From the NCBI GenBank assembly GCA_002812745.2, contig NCSJ02000075.1:87946-151945 (forward strand): a DNA stretch of 64,000 nucleotides, in the 5' to 3' direction. Positions 1 through 12,323 of this stretch are shown one piece after another. The position numbers were made by a program, and so were the translations under genes. The notes beneath the pieces were generated by a model. It was not told where the DNA came from, made no database searches, and saw nothing but the letters and a program-made list of their open reading frames with translations. Every line of letters starts with the position of its first letter. Position 1 is the stretch's first letter. The stretch comes from Scytalidium lignicola (taxonomy: Eukaryota > Ascomycota > Leotiomycetes).

Positions 1-688
1 ATTCAAACCAAATGGCAAAGTTGTGATCACTACTTGGAAAACTTTCGGATTGGCAACTGTCATGGGTCAAGCAAGGAAGAGGAAGGACCAAGCCCTCCAG
101 TAGGAAAGAGTTTTCATGGCTACGCTGTACGATAATCATACAATAACTACATTTTCCAGACCTCCATATAACCCATCATTCCACTACGATCTATCAAACA
201 GTGACACTTGGGATATTGAATGATCATCACGTGTTACGAAGATCCATAACCGACGCGAAGTGCGGCCGCGAGAAGTTCGCGATTTTGGTCCGCGATAGAG
301 GTTTAGCACTATTTCACATCACGAATTCTACTCATTAACAATCGGCTTGCATCTCGAAAGCTGGCATCAATCTTTTCTTCTCTGAATCATCAAGTCGTTA
401 TTTAAACAATGTATTCACCATAGGGGGAGGCCTATATAGGCCTTAACTAAATCCACAGAGCACTTAGTGAATCGAACGCTGAAATGTTCAGTATATATAT
501 TTGACCCAGTTCTCTTCTAGGATCACGGTTACCTCACAGGGTATTCGAATGTAGCCCACGAGGTAGCTGTAGCAGGAGCTGTCTCGGTCTTTTTCTGAAC
601 GTGATTCACAACGAATCGCGTTCATAAAAAGCAATTGGTTCCACCAAAAACTCAACATGAACGCTGCTTTAAAGAATAACTGCATGAA
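1..688. other. Intergenic, no gene recognised
   Basis: No coding region is supported. The short open frame on the minus strand at 488-706 is Phe/Met/Leu-rich and looks like chance. No repeat or RNA gene was seen. Confidence 0.5.
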
Positions 689-1450
689 ATGGAGCATCAA
701 AAGCATATGCCAAACACGAATCTGGCAATTCCTGTGCTCTTACCAAAAGAATCCCAGCGAATCGTCAATATATTCGAGTTCCAACACTACCAGGAGTCAC
801 ACATGAAATGGTTTAAACTATGCAACGTTGGTATAAGGCGATATCTAAGAACTGCTTAAAGAACTGGATTCACTGGAGTCATAAGGTGGAGGAAACCTCT
901 CAGCAATTGAAAGGAGAGGATGTGTTCCTTTCTTTGCGGTTTAGAGCATTTGTCGAGAAGGTGGCACGCAATGCTAAAGAATTAGCCAATCCAAAGAGAG
1001 GAAGAGACCTATGGCACGAAGAGCGACTCAACGAAGAGGTGATTGTCGACATGGTAAGTATATGGCCTGTTTATATTTTTAAATTGCCATTGTTAATTTA
1101 TTATTCAGGATTCCATCAGGTCCCGATTAGAGATGGAACAAAACTTGATCCAAACACTAGTTGATTTTGCAAAAGCTACGGACGAAGTGAGACTTCATTT
1201 ACAACTGGGTGATTACACAGCCAAGAACCTCTCCGATATGCGACAAACTCAGACGTTTAGAGGGACTGACCTAAATGGTCAACTGAATTGCAACAAGGTC
1301 GTTTTAGGTGGATNAAAAAAGGCAAATTTTTCATGGGGGATGAGCTTATTCGTCAAGGGCTTCCCGAATACTTTTTATTTATGGTTTGAAGTTACTGGGT
1401 TATACGCATTGAGTAAACTTGAAGAAAAATGGATTGTAAAAATGGTGTAG
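689..1450 (+). CDS. Unrecognised two-exon gene or gene relic
   Basis: I do not recognise the product. A frame from ATG 820 runs to 1053, meets a good donor (GTAAGT), and rejoins in frame at 1109 after a 55-base intron ending ATTCAG. It continues to a stop at 1448-1450, giving about 191 residues. The first exon and the start of the second look protein-like: charged, helical, with motifs such as RFRAFVEKVARNAKEL and NLIQTLVDFAKATDEV. The part after about 1300 contains an unresolved base (1314) beside an A run and looks less convincing. A separate 56-codon frame from ATG 689 to 859 overlaps in another phase and also looks protein-like (PVLLPKESQRIVNIFEFQHY). The true gene may therefore start there and be frameshifted, making this a relic. 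No signal peptide or membrane segment is visible. Confidence 0.35.
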
Positions 1451-3266
1451 ACTGGTGGTGATCAAATCATAGAAAGACGGATAGTTAATAAGAGTTGATA
1501 ATGGCGATTCAGCAGCTAGCCAAACTTAACATAGAACATATACGGAAGCTGGTTATGCTCCCTGTGCTCTTTAGTTCGTGATTTTTATCTCCAGCGGTTG
1601 GTAAATTAAGATAAAAGAAAAGGCTTACAACTAAGTCAGAATGTATTTAAACATAGAGTGATTAACTCATTAATATTAAGGTGCTGATTTTGTTGATTAA
1701 AACCCAATTTGTGACTTAATCCAGTTTTCTAGCGTCCCTCACGGAAAATTGAAAGCGGCTCGTGAAAGGGGACGTGAAAATCATGCTGACCCATAAATTA
1801 GAGAATTAGTGAGTAAAAAATTAACTATAGAGCTTTGAGGATGCGAAATACTAGCTTAATAATGCGGCATCGTATTTAATCATAGAGTCTAGCTATTGCA
1901 GTAAGGATGTATCACGATCATCACATCCACTACAGCCTTGATGATTGAACCCTTAAACTAATCCCACTGTTGTTTAAAGTCCAGTTTTTAATTTGTGGCA
2001 GCTTTGAAATATTAGGATCAAGATACGTAGTTGTAATTTGATGACGATGATGGAAAGTTTAGAAACTAAAAGGCGAATCGCTAATATGATCAATATCTAG
2101 CTGTTTCTAACTAGGATTTACCGTGCTCTTAGTGTCATGTTCTAACTACCGACACTCAAGATACTGAATTACCACCTTACTGATATAGAATGATGGACGC
2201 GTAAGTAGGAGGTCTCAGTTCGTATAATTGGTGGTATGTAGAGTTCTTGGCAAAGTGGCTACCGATTGTATTGTGCTTTGGAAGGTGACTTCCGACGGAT
2301 CTCGGTGGTACTTTTAATGCAATAATACCGCTGGGTAACGCGTATTAATAAAACCGGCGGGTTGAGGTCTGGAAGTAGATCTTTACTGTATTTGTGCTGT
2401 TTGGGACATATTACGGTTAGTGTAGGAGCAAATTAATAGGTAAGATAGACAAGAGAGCTTGAACTTAACATTAGATGCTTGTTTCAAAGAAATCGTGGGG
2501 CAGTATCGCAGTCCTGGTGAGTCTGCTCGTTACGAATACGACAGCAGTAAGCGACGAGTAATTTGCGGTTAAAGAGGCAAAGCGGTGAATATCTTGAGTC
2601 GATTTGGCCTGTTCTCCCCTGGTTCAATCAGTTTTGTATTTGAATGTGCAACGGTAATTATTAACTTGTTATTCTTGTACTTTTACAGTAAAATTCAAAA
2701 TACATTAATTAGCTCTTAAACGCTGATAACTTCACTTTTAAAACGAAGTACTGGCGTACCCAGTGCGAGCACTTCCTGTCTAAAGAGAATAGTTAACGGA
2801 CAATTTTCATCAATTGTCAGCTGACTGCAGTTTGTTTATCGCTATACCATATTATTAAAATCTAACTAATAGTCGGTTGCGTTGNTTTTATCGCTGACTA
2901 ATTACCCGGGGCAGTTGGTCAGTGATAAAACAGTGTACCAACTACAGTATTAGAGGTTGTATACTTCCTGGATTGCACCGTGTCGCTTGGCATCAAGGTT
3001 TCGAACCTAACTCAACTATTTCAGACTATTCCACTATAGATCAAGATGTTAATTGTTCAAGTAAATGAATCTACGTAACGTTTCCAAATATAGCAAGATG
3101 TATAATTCTTTAAATAGACAATGTGATTGTACCAAAATTGATGGTAGTATTTCAGTTATATAAAGTCCGTTGAGAACTAATATTTCGACTTACCATAAAG
3201 AACCACCTCACAATTTCAGCTCCAGCTCTGATCCTGACTTAACAAGCTCATAATCCACTATTAATT
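1451..3266. other. AT-rich gene desert
   Basis: About 1.8 kb of AT-rich sequence with stops in all frames and an N at 2885 beside a T run. It has the texture of RIP-degraded or long-neutral DNA. I could not identify any transposon family or terminal repeat in it. Confidence 0.5.
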
Positions 3267-3735
3267 ATGAAGTTTTAAATCTTCTCTTCTATTGCTTTCT
3301 TTGGCCTCTTGAACTTGGTAAATAGGAAAAATGATCGGTATACTAATTATTCAACTAATACTTCTCTAGGTCACTGCTGATGGCATCCTCGTTATCAATA
3401 ACCCTCTAGGATCGGTAGGATCAGAGAAGCTGCTTGACGTTGGTGTACACTTCGTGACTTCTGAGGGTAATTAGTGCAAAAGTTTCATCTTAGGGACTAC
3501 TAAAAAGAAACTAACGGTGTTATCAATTATAGATCCAAACCTAGTCTGGCGTCTGGCTCAAAATGCCTCCTGCACCAATGCTGGAAGGATTAGCTAGGGT
3601 GAGGTAGAAGCTAACAACTGCACTGCCTACAAGGACCCTTCATGCTCAGGCCCAGTCTTAATCACCTTCACCACTGAGATTGTTGAGTTTCCTGAAGGTC
3701 TTCGAGGGCAGGTAGGATGCTACTTGTGCTTGTAA
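3267..3735 (+). pseudogene. Decayed small secreted Cys-containing protein gene
   Basis: Three exons can be followed in one continuous phase: 3267-3317, 3370-3466 and 3533-3735. They are separated by two short GT-AG introns (52 and 66 bases). Together they would encode about 115 residues with an N-terminal hydrophobic leader (SSIAFFGLLNL), then a domain with NASCTNAG, NNCTAYKDPSCSGP and a C-terminal GCYLCL. Five cysteines follow the leader. Two in-frame stops interrupt it: TAA at codon 4 (3276-3278) and TAG in exon 3, in the context RIS-stop-GE. Each can arise from a Gln codon by one CpA-to-TpA change, the preferred RIP context. Intact splice sites and phase with only nonsense substitutions indicate recent death of an effector-like secreted protein. 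The family is not recognised. Confidence 0.6.
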
Positions 3736-4417
3736 ATAATAAAGATGGTAGTTAACAGGCCGGTTATTGGATACTCCGGGGTACAAACTGTTTACGTGTG
3801 CCTTATAAAATCAAAAATTAAAAATTGAAGATTGTTTTCTATAACAAAACTTTCTTGAACTAATTAAAAGCCGAGAGTTTTGAAGATTTGCGTGATTTTA
3901 ATCATATATCTACCGGAGAGGACTAAAATCAACCATAAATTAAGCAGGCACCCTACGTTTATAGAATTCAAAGATGCTAAAATTATAGATAACACAATTT
4001 TTCCAATTTGATTTACAACTTTGAGGTAGGCTTCTTCAAACTTTCAATCCAATTATCCCCCATTCACTTCCAATCGCATTTCCGCCAGACCAACTCTTGA
4101 TTAGCCCGATGACCTGCTGTATTGTGGCTTGCCAACTTCGTTAATTTGGGTTAACGTAGTCTACATCAATCAGGAAGATATCCCAAAACATAATTCTCAA
4201 GTTTTGCATATGACTGATATTTACACACTGCTCTTTACAACCTGCTCCGGTGGTCATGGTGAAATCACATCTGGTCCATTCAAGAAACTATCCTTGGCTC
4301 AGCTCTACACTTTATTTGTGGTCAGCAAAAGATCTCTTCAAATACGCTGTTCAATGCTATGAGGAGTTATGCATTACATCGAAGGTGTTATCTGGGTGAT
4401 TCATTACCCTCAATTGA
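3736..4417. other. Intergenic, no gene recognised
   Basis: AT-rich. A 77-codon frame at 4129-4362 on the plus strand matches nothing I know and shows no clear coding pattern. Nothing else seen. Confidence 0.45.
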
Positions 4418-5738
4418 CTATGTGATCAAATGCAGATACTTATTAACCTCCCATTTGGCTTCGTTTGTTAAGGTCACAGCTACGGGGTTTGTACGTTTTT
4501 CCTGTTCTTCCTTCCGAGACTTGATAGTTGCCTCTAGATCTTTCCATTTTTCTGCTTCAGATTGCTTACCCTTATCCTTCTCTGTTCTCAACCCCCCCAG
4601 AAATTATTCCGAAATCAGTGCTACACCAGCGCCTGGATATTCTTCTTCAAGCTTTCCCAGTGTTTGCATAACCTTTGGTCTATGCTTATGGGGGTCGTAA
4701 TCTTTGTCTTCGCTGTTCTTTTCGCTCAATCGAAATTGATGTAAGTGATCATGCGATATAGGTATGCCGAGAGCGGTAGGTGTGCGAGTAACCCCAGCAA
4801 CAGCAATGTTATGTCCCATCCCAATAGCTTCAACAAGGAATAAGTACCAGGTATCTTCAGTGAGACCTCCAATAGTAATAAGCAAAAATATCCAAAATAT
4901 TGCTAAACAAACAATGATTGCCCGTGTTCTACGACCGGCTCGAGAAATGTTATTGGCTAGATCTTCAAGATTAAGACTAATGCCGGAATATCTCGGCTTA
5001 TCAAAGTCTTTAGGGTTGTCTTTATTCCAATTATGGTTCTCTTTTTTTGGTGTATAAGGAGAAATACATGTTTATGACCATTTCCTCGGGGAATGATATA
5101 ATCTTGCATCGAGTCTCTGCGACAATCATATTTCTCGGTCCTGTATTGTCCCATAGAACCTGTAATTAGAGCTAGAATAGTTCCCGCGCCGGTGACCATG
5201 ATGATTTCCTAGTTATCATTTAGGATAATCAGGATTGAATTTCGGCGGCTGTGTCTGATACACTGTTGCAATCAGACCCGATTCCAGCTTCCATAATTCA
5301 TTCTTTCGCCGTAAGTCGCGATCGATATTAATTTCCAGGTCCCTGATTAATCTGCCAATGAGCCATGATTCGTTGAGCCTGCTGCGATTTTTCACGGTAA
5401 TTACTTTAGAGACCAAGTCTGGCTGAGGCATGAAGACTCCATCTCCAAATGCTGACATCAAACTCCCAAAGGCATATGCGACCCAGCCAAAGCTGAAGCT
5501 AACAGGAGTGAAAGGTCCTCCTGTTAAATTGTGCAACGGCTTTCTGGACGATGTCGCCACCTATAATGAGCAGGACTGATAGGATCTCAGCAGGATCTGT
5601 AAACTGCTTCCGGAGAGCGCTTGCTGATGAGTCGCTTCGTTCTTCAAGACTTCGTGCTGTCTTCGAAGTGAAGCCCCGGAGCGGTAAACCTAGGGCCAGC
5701 GGCCTTGGCAACCCGTTTGCTCCTCCGAGCGCAACCAA
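4418..5738 (-). pseudogene. Broken copy of a conserved fungal multi-pass membrane protein
   Basis: Read leftwards from about 5738, several frames together give a familiar Pezizomycotina membrane protein of unknown function. They contain DPAEILSVLLIIGGDIVQKA, then FSFGWVAYAFGSLMSAFGDG, then VTGAGTILALITGS, a basic Cys block (EKYDCRR), RGNGHKHV, a membrane stretch AIFWIFLLITIGGLTEDTWY, and VAGVTRTPTALGIP. The reading frame is broken at least three times: one extra base near 5526-5528, a phase change near 5200-5216 where a segment of the usual protein also seems to be missing, and an indel in a T7 run at 5042-5048. An in-frame TAA after VALISE (about 4601) is followed by a further 50 codons in phase, ending at TAG 4418-4420. 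One homopolymer indel could be a sequencing error. Three breaks plus a stop and a missing segment argue for a genuine pseudogene. Confidence 0.7.
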
Positions 5739-6244
5739 CTATTAAGCCGAGCTTGAGCCTTAAGCATGCCGATGAGTCGGCTTGAATATGTTCAAAGGGA
5801 TCATCTTTTGGTTTTTTTAAGAATAAGTTAAAGTTTCTATGTTATCTAAATATAAATTTTGTTATTGCTTACTATCTATTCGGATAAAGTTACCATTACT
5901 GATCTACGCTATTCTAACCCGGGACCTCAATGTCTGAAGCTGAAGAAAGACCCACTTTATAACCGATACCTTGAATACAGCCTGATATGCAATCTAACAA
6001 ACCTTTAAATTATATGTTATAACTTTTCTTTAAAAAAAACAACCTCGCTTAACTTTAAAATCTTACTTTATAAATTATCAGATACGTTTAACTGTGTAAA
6101 CATATTTCATGAAATGTGTTATGACTTGTATTCATAAGTTGGACTCCTTGGCAGGGCTGCCTCACAAGGATTCGCATTTTTGCTTACTTTAAGAAGCTTT
6201 AATTCGACACAATCTAACTGTGCTCTATCCACTACACTCTGACG
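5739..6244. other. AT-rich intergenic
   Basis: AT-rich spacer between the minus-strand relic and the plus-strand HET gene. It holds several long T and A tracts; no gene or RNA recognised. Confidence 0.5.
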
Positions 6245-9200
6245 ATGGATTTAGAGTCTGATTGGAAAGAGGCTCCCTATTACTCTCTCTCGAGCCATGA
6301 GCAGCACGGCCACCCTCCCCTCACAGAGGTAGATGGCGATCTCTCAGAGAAGTGGGACGAATGGGCGGAATCACTTAAAGTGCACAACCAAAGGCATCAC
6401 ATAAAGACATTCAATATGATTATTAAGCCTAAACTGGATTACTACTATGAACTAGGGCCGGAGAAGCTAAGTACAATCAGTTAATAATAACTCCTTTCGC
6501 TCTGTAAGTTATAATTGTGAATTGCTGACAAGTGAGGCTGAAGTCTTACCCGCTGTTACATTCCCGTCACAACCACTCGAAATGGCATCCTACGAAGAAA
6601 AGCAATACTACCTCGCCTCTACATATCGAGCGGTACTCGAAGTGGCTTTGCCAGGACACTACCATAGGCTCGCCAACAGCAAATCCACTGAACAGCACAC
6701 TCCTGGGCAGGATCACCCTTTGTATGAGCAACTCAAGGTCTCGAACTCAACATCAACCATACGACTCCTAGAGATTCTCCCAGGCAGTACAGAAGAACAG
6801 CTGGTTTCCACCAGGCTCTTTACCGCAGATCTAGGTCTTATTGTCCCACAATACGAAGCGCTTTCTTATGCTTGGGGCTCGGACTCCGGACCTCGCAATC
6901 AACACTCCATTCGCGTGAACGGGTTGACACAGCTCGTTATGCCCAACCTGTACAGCGCTCTGTCATCCCTTCGCCACTCTTCTCAAAGCAGAACGTTGTG
7001 GGTTGATTCGATTTGCATCAACCAGACGGACTTAGAGGAACGCTCCCAACAGGTTCTCCTCATGGCCAAAATCTTCGCCCAGGCACGCAGAACCATCATA
7101 TATCTTGGTCCTTCCACACCAGCCTCGACCGCACTATTCAAGTTCCTGCAAACCCCAGTGTGCCATTCGGTCAATGTTAGTGACGAAGAATCTCAGGATT
7201 ATCTGGACGCCATAGGATCACAATTCTTGAGCGCCTGCCGCACTGCAGGCTCAGGGTTGGTTGAAGGCTTCATTGATATTTGCAGCAGAAGCTGGTGGGA
7301 GAGGGTATGGATTCTACAAGAGTACCAATGCAGCAAACAGGATCCCCTTTTCTATTGTGGACAATTGGAAATACCTAACAAAACACTGCACAAAAACTTT
7401 CGAAGGCTTTACAACTGGGTCAGACACCAGAAAGTGCATCCGTTGCCGCTAGACAAATGCCCGCATCCAGCGTGCAACAAGACCTTGCTCCTGGAGAACG
7501 CAAGCGACCAAGAAATAGAGCCCCACGGCGAGAACGTTTACGAAGAAGCGGAGAAAGAATTACAAGGGCGACTGGGTATCCCCCGTCAGGAATATCCAGG
7601 CCAAGAATGGGCAGCATGGGGCTACCGTGTTATTCGAGTCCAGGCAATCATGGCAAGACGTTCACGATGTACGCCCTGGACAGCGCCATACTTTTTGTTC
7701 CAAGACCTGGCCGCGCAATGCTTAGATCCTCATGATATCGTGTACGGCGTGCGTGAGTTGATAGATCCTATCTTTCGGGACCTGTTCCAGCCCACTTATA
7801 CTCTACCTATTTCAACACTGTTCACACGTCTAGCAGCATATATGCTTATTTTCGATATGTGGACTGACATGTTTTGGTGCTTCCCACATCGTCTTCGGCC
7901 GAGTGATGGCTCGGTGGAAGTTCCGTCGTGGGTTCCCGACTTCACGAAGCCGCAACGTCCAAGGGATGGGGATCAACGGCCAGTCCAGAAAAAAAAAGCA
8001 AATTAGGAGTGTTACAAATGATGCTTGCATCCTTGATGGTGTCCTCTTGATGGACGGGTGGCTTCTGGATGAAATCGTTGAGGTTTTCGCATTTCCGTCC
8101 AACGACCCCTTCTGTCTGTTGCAACAGTTGTGGTATGCTGAACGAGGTTATGGGCGGCCAGCATATATGCACCACAGGACGGAGCACGAGAACAAATCCT
8201 TCGACGACCATTATCAGAGGTTTGGTGATATGTTGAAGATATCTGGGGGCATCACGGCATATCCCAGTATACCATGGGCGACGCAGTACCAGGATCAGAT
8301 GCCGACTAACATCTCGATTGGAGACGTTATAGGCGCGGTCAAGACTCTCACACCACTGCTTAGCCCAGCTATCGATGACTACTGGCACAAGATTCCCATT
8401 GTTGTGGACTGCCAATTAAAGCAACAATATCAAAAAGCTGGGAAGAAGGTCACGATCAATGCTGACGAGCGTGCGGATGGAGAAGACGTCTCTAGATTAG
8501 AGGCAACTCGCGGCTTGGCGGACCTCGACCTAAATAGCGATGCTGACAGTGAAGACGAAGAGTCAGGGCGCAAAGATCGCATCATCAAGATGGAAAGCCG
8601 TTTCTCGGAGCTAATATCGTATCTGCTCAAGGAAAGATGGATTGACTTTGTTGGTATATGCACCTTCGACTACGACAACTTCCGCGCCCAGATCTTGCAC
8701 CGAATACTCTTCAGTCATCATGATCAAGAGCCATTAGGGGAGAGCTTAGACGTACGAGGAGAAGGGATCGATAACCCGGTAATTTGCGCCCCCATCACGT
8801 ACGACGAGGCTATTGCGACTATCGAGAAGGGTTGCCAAAGCGCGACAGAGTTACGTTTCCGGGAGAGCTTTGTTGTTGATCTAGCGACCAAGGTTCATGA
8901 GGAGATAGCGGGTATGGTTGGCCTCGAGGGAGATAGTTTCTGGGAAAAAGTTTCTGTGGGGGATAAACTGGACAAGTTCGAATCTGGAGCTGAATGCATA
9001 GGTGACCTCGTAACCACGATACCGTTGTCGGCTCTTAAAGCCCTAGAGGAGGATACTTTCTCAAACCTACCAGAGGATCTCAACAACAGACTGGAACAAA
9101 CACCGATGAGCTTTGAGGGTCATGATTCAGACGAAGGAGATCAGACGCCATTTACCTTGCTACACAACGACCTCAGCTACCCCCACGAAGAGTGGTCGCA

Positions 9201-9594
9201 GTGGCGCTATCATCCGAAAAAGCACACCTCCATCGTGGACCCCATTTTCAGTGATCTGTTGGACTTCCTTGTCGGCCGGGAGCTCTTCGTAACAGAGGGT
9301 GGGCTGCTAGGCTTAGCTAACACTGGGACGCAGGGTATCCAAAAAGGAGATGACCTCCTCTTGCTCGAAGGCATGTCGTTTCCTCTGATCGCGAGGCTGG
9401 AACCACATCCCAAACTCGGCAACCCGAAAAAAAGACGGAGGGAAGTGCCTACAGTGAGGATGCGGAGGGAGATCTTGGGAACGGCGGTGGTCAGGGATAT
9501 TGACCCTCAAGGTGGCGATTTGGATAATGTGACGTGGCCGGAGGGCTTTGAGCCGATCTCGGGACCTAACAGAGGAGCTCTACGGTTCAAGTAG
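6245..9594 (+). CDS. Large HET-domain (heterokaryon incompatibility) protein
   Basis: HET proteins trigger non-self recognition and programmed cell death after hyphal fusion. Exon 1 is 6245-6470. An intron at 6471-6543 (GTACAA to GAAG, branch CTGAC about 14 bases before the end) joins it in phase to 6544. HET motifs follow: YEALSYAWG (about residue 178), LWVDSICINQTDLEERSQQV (about 226) and WWERVWILQEYQCS. Later comes VPSWVPDFTKPQ, and near the C-terminus GLANTGTQGIQKGDDL, as in full-length family members. The frame shifts at an A9 run (7989-7997). With one A fewer the two halves join as one protein of about 1091 residues, well above the usual 600-750. The extra length lies in about 150 residues before the HET domain and in acidic C-terminal inserts. 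The indel is either a sequencing error or a single inactivating mutation, since the downstream 530 codons are otherwise open. Confidence 0.85.
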
Positions 9595-10486
9595 ACTTCG
9601 GTTTTATAGCGAAAGAGAAAAGGGCGAAAGAGATTAGTTGAAACCGACGACAGTAGAGCACACTCGGTTTGTGGTATATCGACTGGCTATTTTACTGGGC
9701 GCAAGAAGCAAAGCGGTAGTAATAATGTTAGTTAGCAGGATTGTTTGGTGAGAAAAGGTGATCTTTGAGGATTTTAGGAGTCATTATGAATATAAATGTA
9801 GTTAAACTCACCTTCGTCCTGTATGATGTGGTCTGTTGCTAGCCCATGGAAGAGTGGTGATTTGACGTCCAGGTTATATAATTTAAGTAAACCGGGGGTG
9901 GATTTAGGTCTCCCCTTTTTTATTCTGTGTAATTAGCTTTTGACAATTTGAACCNTTTTTCCTTTTTAGAAAAAACGTAAACTATTGAGAAGTTGAATAT
10001 GGGATAAGCTAAAGTTATACAGTCAATTAAAAAAAAATTCTTAACCCTTAATTGACTTTAAGACCTTTTAATTATCTTAACTCCTTTTTTATGCTGTTAA
10101 CTAAGAACTTTAAGCTATCTCACCTTATTCAGTCTTAATTGAAGAGTCTAAACACCGAGGAAATAGACTAACTATTTACAATTAAACAACAAAAGACAAT
10201 TTTTGCTTGTAAACGCTGTTACTAAGGAAATCTCATTTTCTTAAAAAAAAAAGAAACATTTTAATCTCACTATCTCCGCCGCCGCTTTCAGCGTCTCTAA
10301 CATCGGGGCCACGCGCTTTGCCAATCATATGATCTCAGCTAAATTCTTTAAAGGTCAACCTTTATGATGAGGCATTCATGCAGAAGCTCAGCCTCATCTT
10401 CCAACTCAGCGTCAAGATGCTGTGCGTATTTTTCCTCCTCATCCTCACTAGAGCTCGAGCAATGCCATGAGCATCGAATATCATAG
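9595..10486. other. AT-rich intergenic
   Basis: AT-rich with an N at 9955 next to a T run. A GC-richer block at about 10270-10486 probably belongs to the leader of the next gene. No other gene seen. Confidence 0.45.
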
Positions 10487-11008
10487 ATGTCTGTCGGCTT
10501 CGGCTTCTCCGCAGGCGATTTTATCGCTGCCCTTCAACTCGTCTCGACCGTTATCGATGCCCTTCGCGAGAGTGGCGATTCTTCTACTGAGTACCGAGCC
10601 CTGATATCGCAACTCTTCATACTAGAAACTGCGTTATTGAAAGTCAAGCGACTCGAAGTGGATGACAAACAACATGCGGAGGTAATAGCTTTACGGCAAG
10701 CTGCATGCCAATGCCAGACGATTGATACGTTCTGGGAGAAGATCAAGAAATATCAGCCAAGTCTGCGGGCGGGAGGAAGTGGCAGCCGTGTAAAAGATGG
10801 GTGGCGGAAGATACAATGGGCACTTTGCAAGAAGGACGACTTGGTCAAGTTCAAAGCGGACTTAGTTGGACATACCAAGAGTATCGAGTTGTTATTGACG
10901 ACGCTGCACATGGGTTCCACTCACATTGAAGGCAAAAGACAAGAAAAAAACCAGCTGGGAAGGTGCAGGAGTCTTACTTTGGGTGCATGCAAAAGCTCAC
11001 GCAAATAA
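10487..11008 (+). CDS. Orphan N-terminal module of a fungal STAND/NLR-like protein
   Basis: The first about 145 residues begin GFGFSAGDFIAALQLVSTVI and continue as an all-helical domain with regular heptad-like hydrophobics. This is the opening typical of many Leotiomycete and Sordariomycete proteins that carry a NACHT/ankyrin or ubiquitin-like part further on (fungal N-terminal domain of STAND proteins). Here the frame stops at 173 codons. The last 30 residues (after about TTLHM) are basic and low in hydrophobics and look like read-through into non-coding DNA. The sequence after 11030 is AT-rich with no effector or nucleotide-binding domain. I infer a truncated relic, or a stand-alone adaptor; the sequence does not decide. 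It lies 0.9 kb downstream of the HET gene on the same strand. Confidence 0.6.
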   Translation: MSVGFGFSAGDFIAALQLVSTVIDALRESGDSSTEYRALISQLFILETALLKVKRLEVDDKQHAEVIALRQAACQCQTIDTFWEKIKKYQPSLRAGGSGSRVKDGWRKIQWALCKKDDLVKFKADLVGHTKSIELLLTTLHMGSTHIEGKRQEKNQLGRCRSLTLGACKSSRK

Positions 11009-12323
11009 TGGATTGCGTCTCAATGTGTGATCGCCTTAATTTTATATAAGAAAACCATTTAAAAATTACAAAAATTGAACTTCTTTGTTTAATATAAAGG
11101 TCAAACTTCATTATAATATATATATATTAATATGAAATCAAGCATTTTTGATGTATAATTCTAAAAATAACTTAAATTAAAGTGGTTAAAGTAGTATGTA
11201 ATAGTTAAGTTGTATTTAATGTATAATATTATTCTGTTTTTACATACATTTTGCCAAAACTTTGTAACNTTTTTAGAATTTTCCCATACAAAATTCGAGC
11301 AATCACACTTGCTTAGCGATCACACTCGCTTCTACCGACTCCTAGGGAATGCGAGTAGAGAAAGAGGCTGATTTACCGAGCTGACGATTAACTTTTGGCA
11401 AAGCTCAGCAAGGGCAGAGAATTAACGTAGTTCCCGGTCTACCGACCCACTAAAATTTACTGCCGAAAACTGTACGTAACGTACATTAATTTCCAACTAG
11501 ACTCTTGTAACATTTGGAAAACGACTTTGATTTTGGCAAGCCTTTCTCGAAATTATACAAAGAATATGCCAACAGCACTTTTGAATAAAATTATTGAGTG
11601 GAAGCAATGTCGTGGATGGATCAGATGACTTTCGATGCTACGCCAATAAACCTAGATATAATGAGAATGAGAAAGCTAGTTGCAGGGCTTTATATGCAGA
11701 TCCGGTGCCTAATCGATAATAGAATACAGGGTAATAAATAGGTATTCACGATCAAATAGTCACGCGATAGATGTGTGGCGCGCTTTCAATTTAATATAAA
11801 GAAATTGCAGAAACAGATTGAGCTATTGATTGCCCTTATACTTTTAGCTTATCGTTCTATAGTAAAGAAGGATCTAGCAGATATATAGATCACATCATTG
11901 CGAATCACATAGGTTAAGATATAAGTAATTAGGTAAAGAATAATTGTTCTCCTGAAATAAGGTTATTAACAAAGAAAACTAAGGCTTAAAGCTGCCATCT
12001 CACCGAGTTTTGTTTAATGCGTACTCTTTAACCCTTCCGAAGATAGCGAGGCTTTGGCGCAACTCACGGTATTCTATAGACATGATCGACAGTGAATTTC
12101 TCAAGCTGGAATGAATACCTTTTCCATGAATCCCCCTTTGTTACCGTAGAACATGAAGCTAAGACGTTGATAATCCCTTCGCAGCCTAATATCGAGCCTC
12201 GCGGGGTAAAGCCGGAGTTACCGCATAACTCCGGGATGCTACGAGGAGGATATCTTGTGTACTTGAAATGCACTTTCAAAAAGGAGACATTTGGGAAATA
12301 AGTCTGAATTGACATATGCTCCG
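11009..12323. other. AT-rich intergenic
   Basis: 1.3 kb of AT-rich DNA with an N at 11269 before a T run. No remnant of the missing C-terminal domains of the 10.5 kb gene could be recognised. The short frame at 12092-12301 is not supported as a gene. Confidence 0.45.

Noticed and set aside
4764..5057. 97-codon open frame on the plus strand
   Set aside because: It is antisense to the well-recognised membrane-protein relic on the minus strand.
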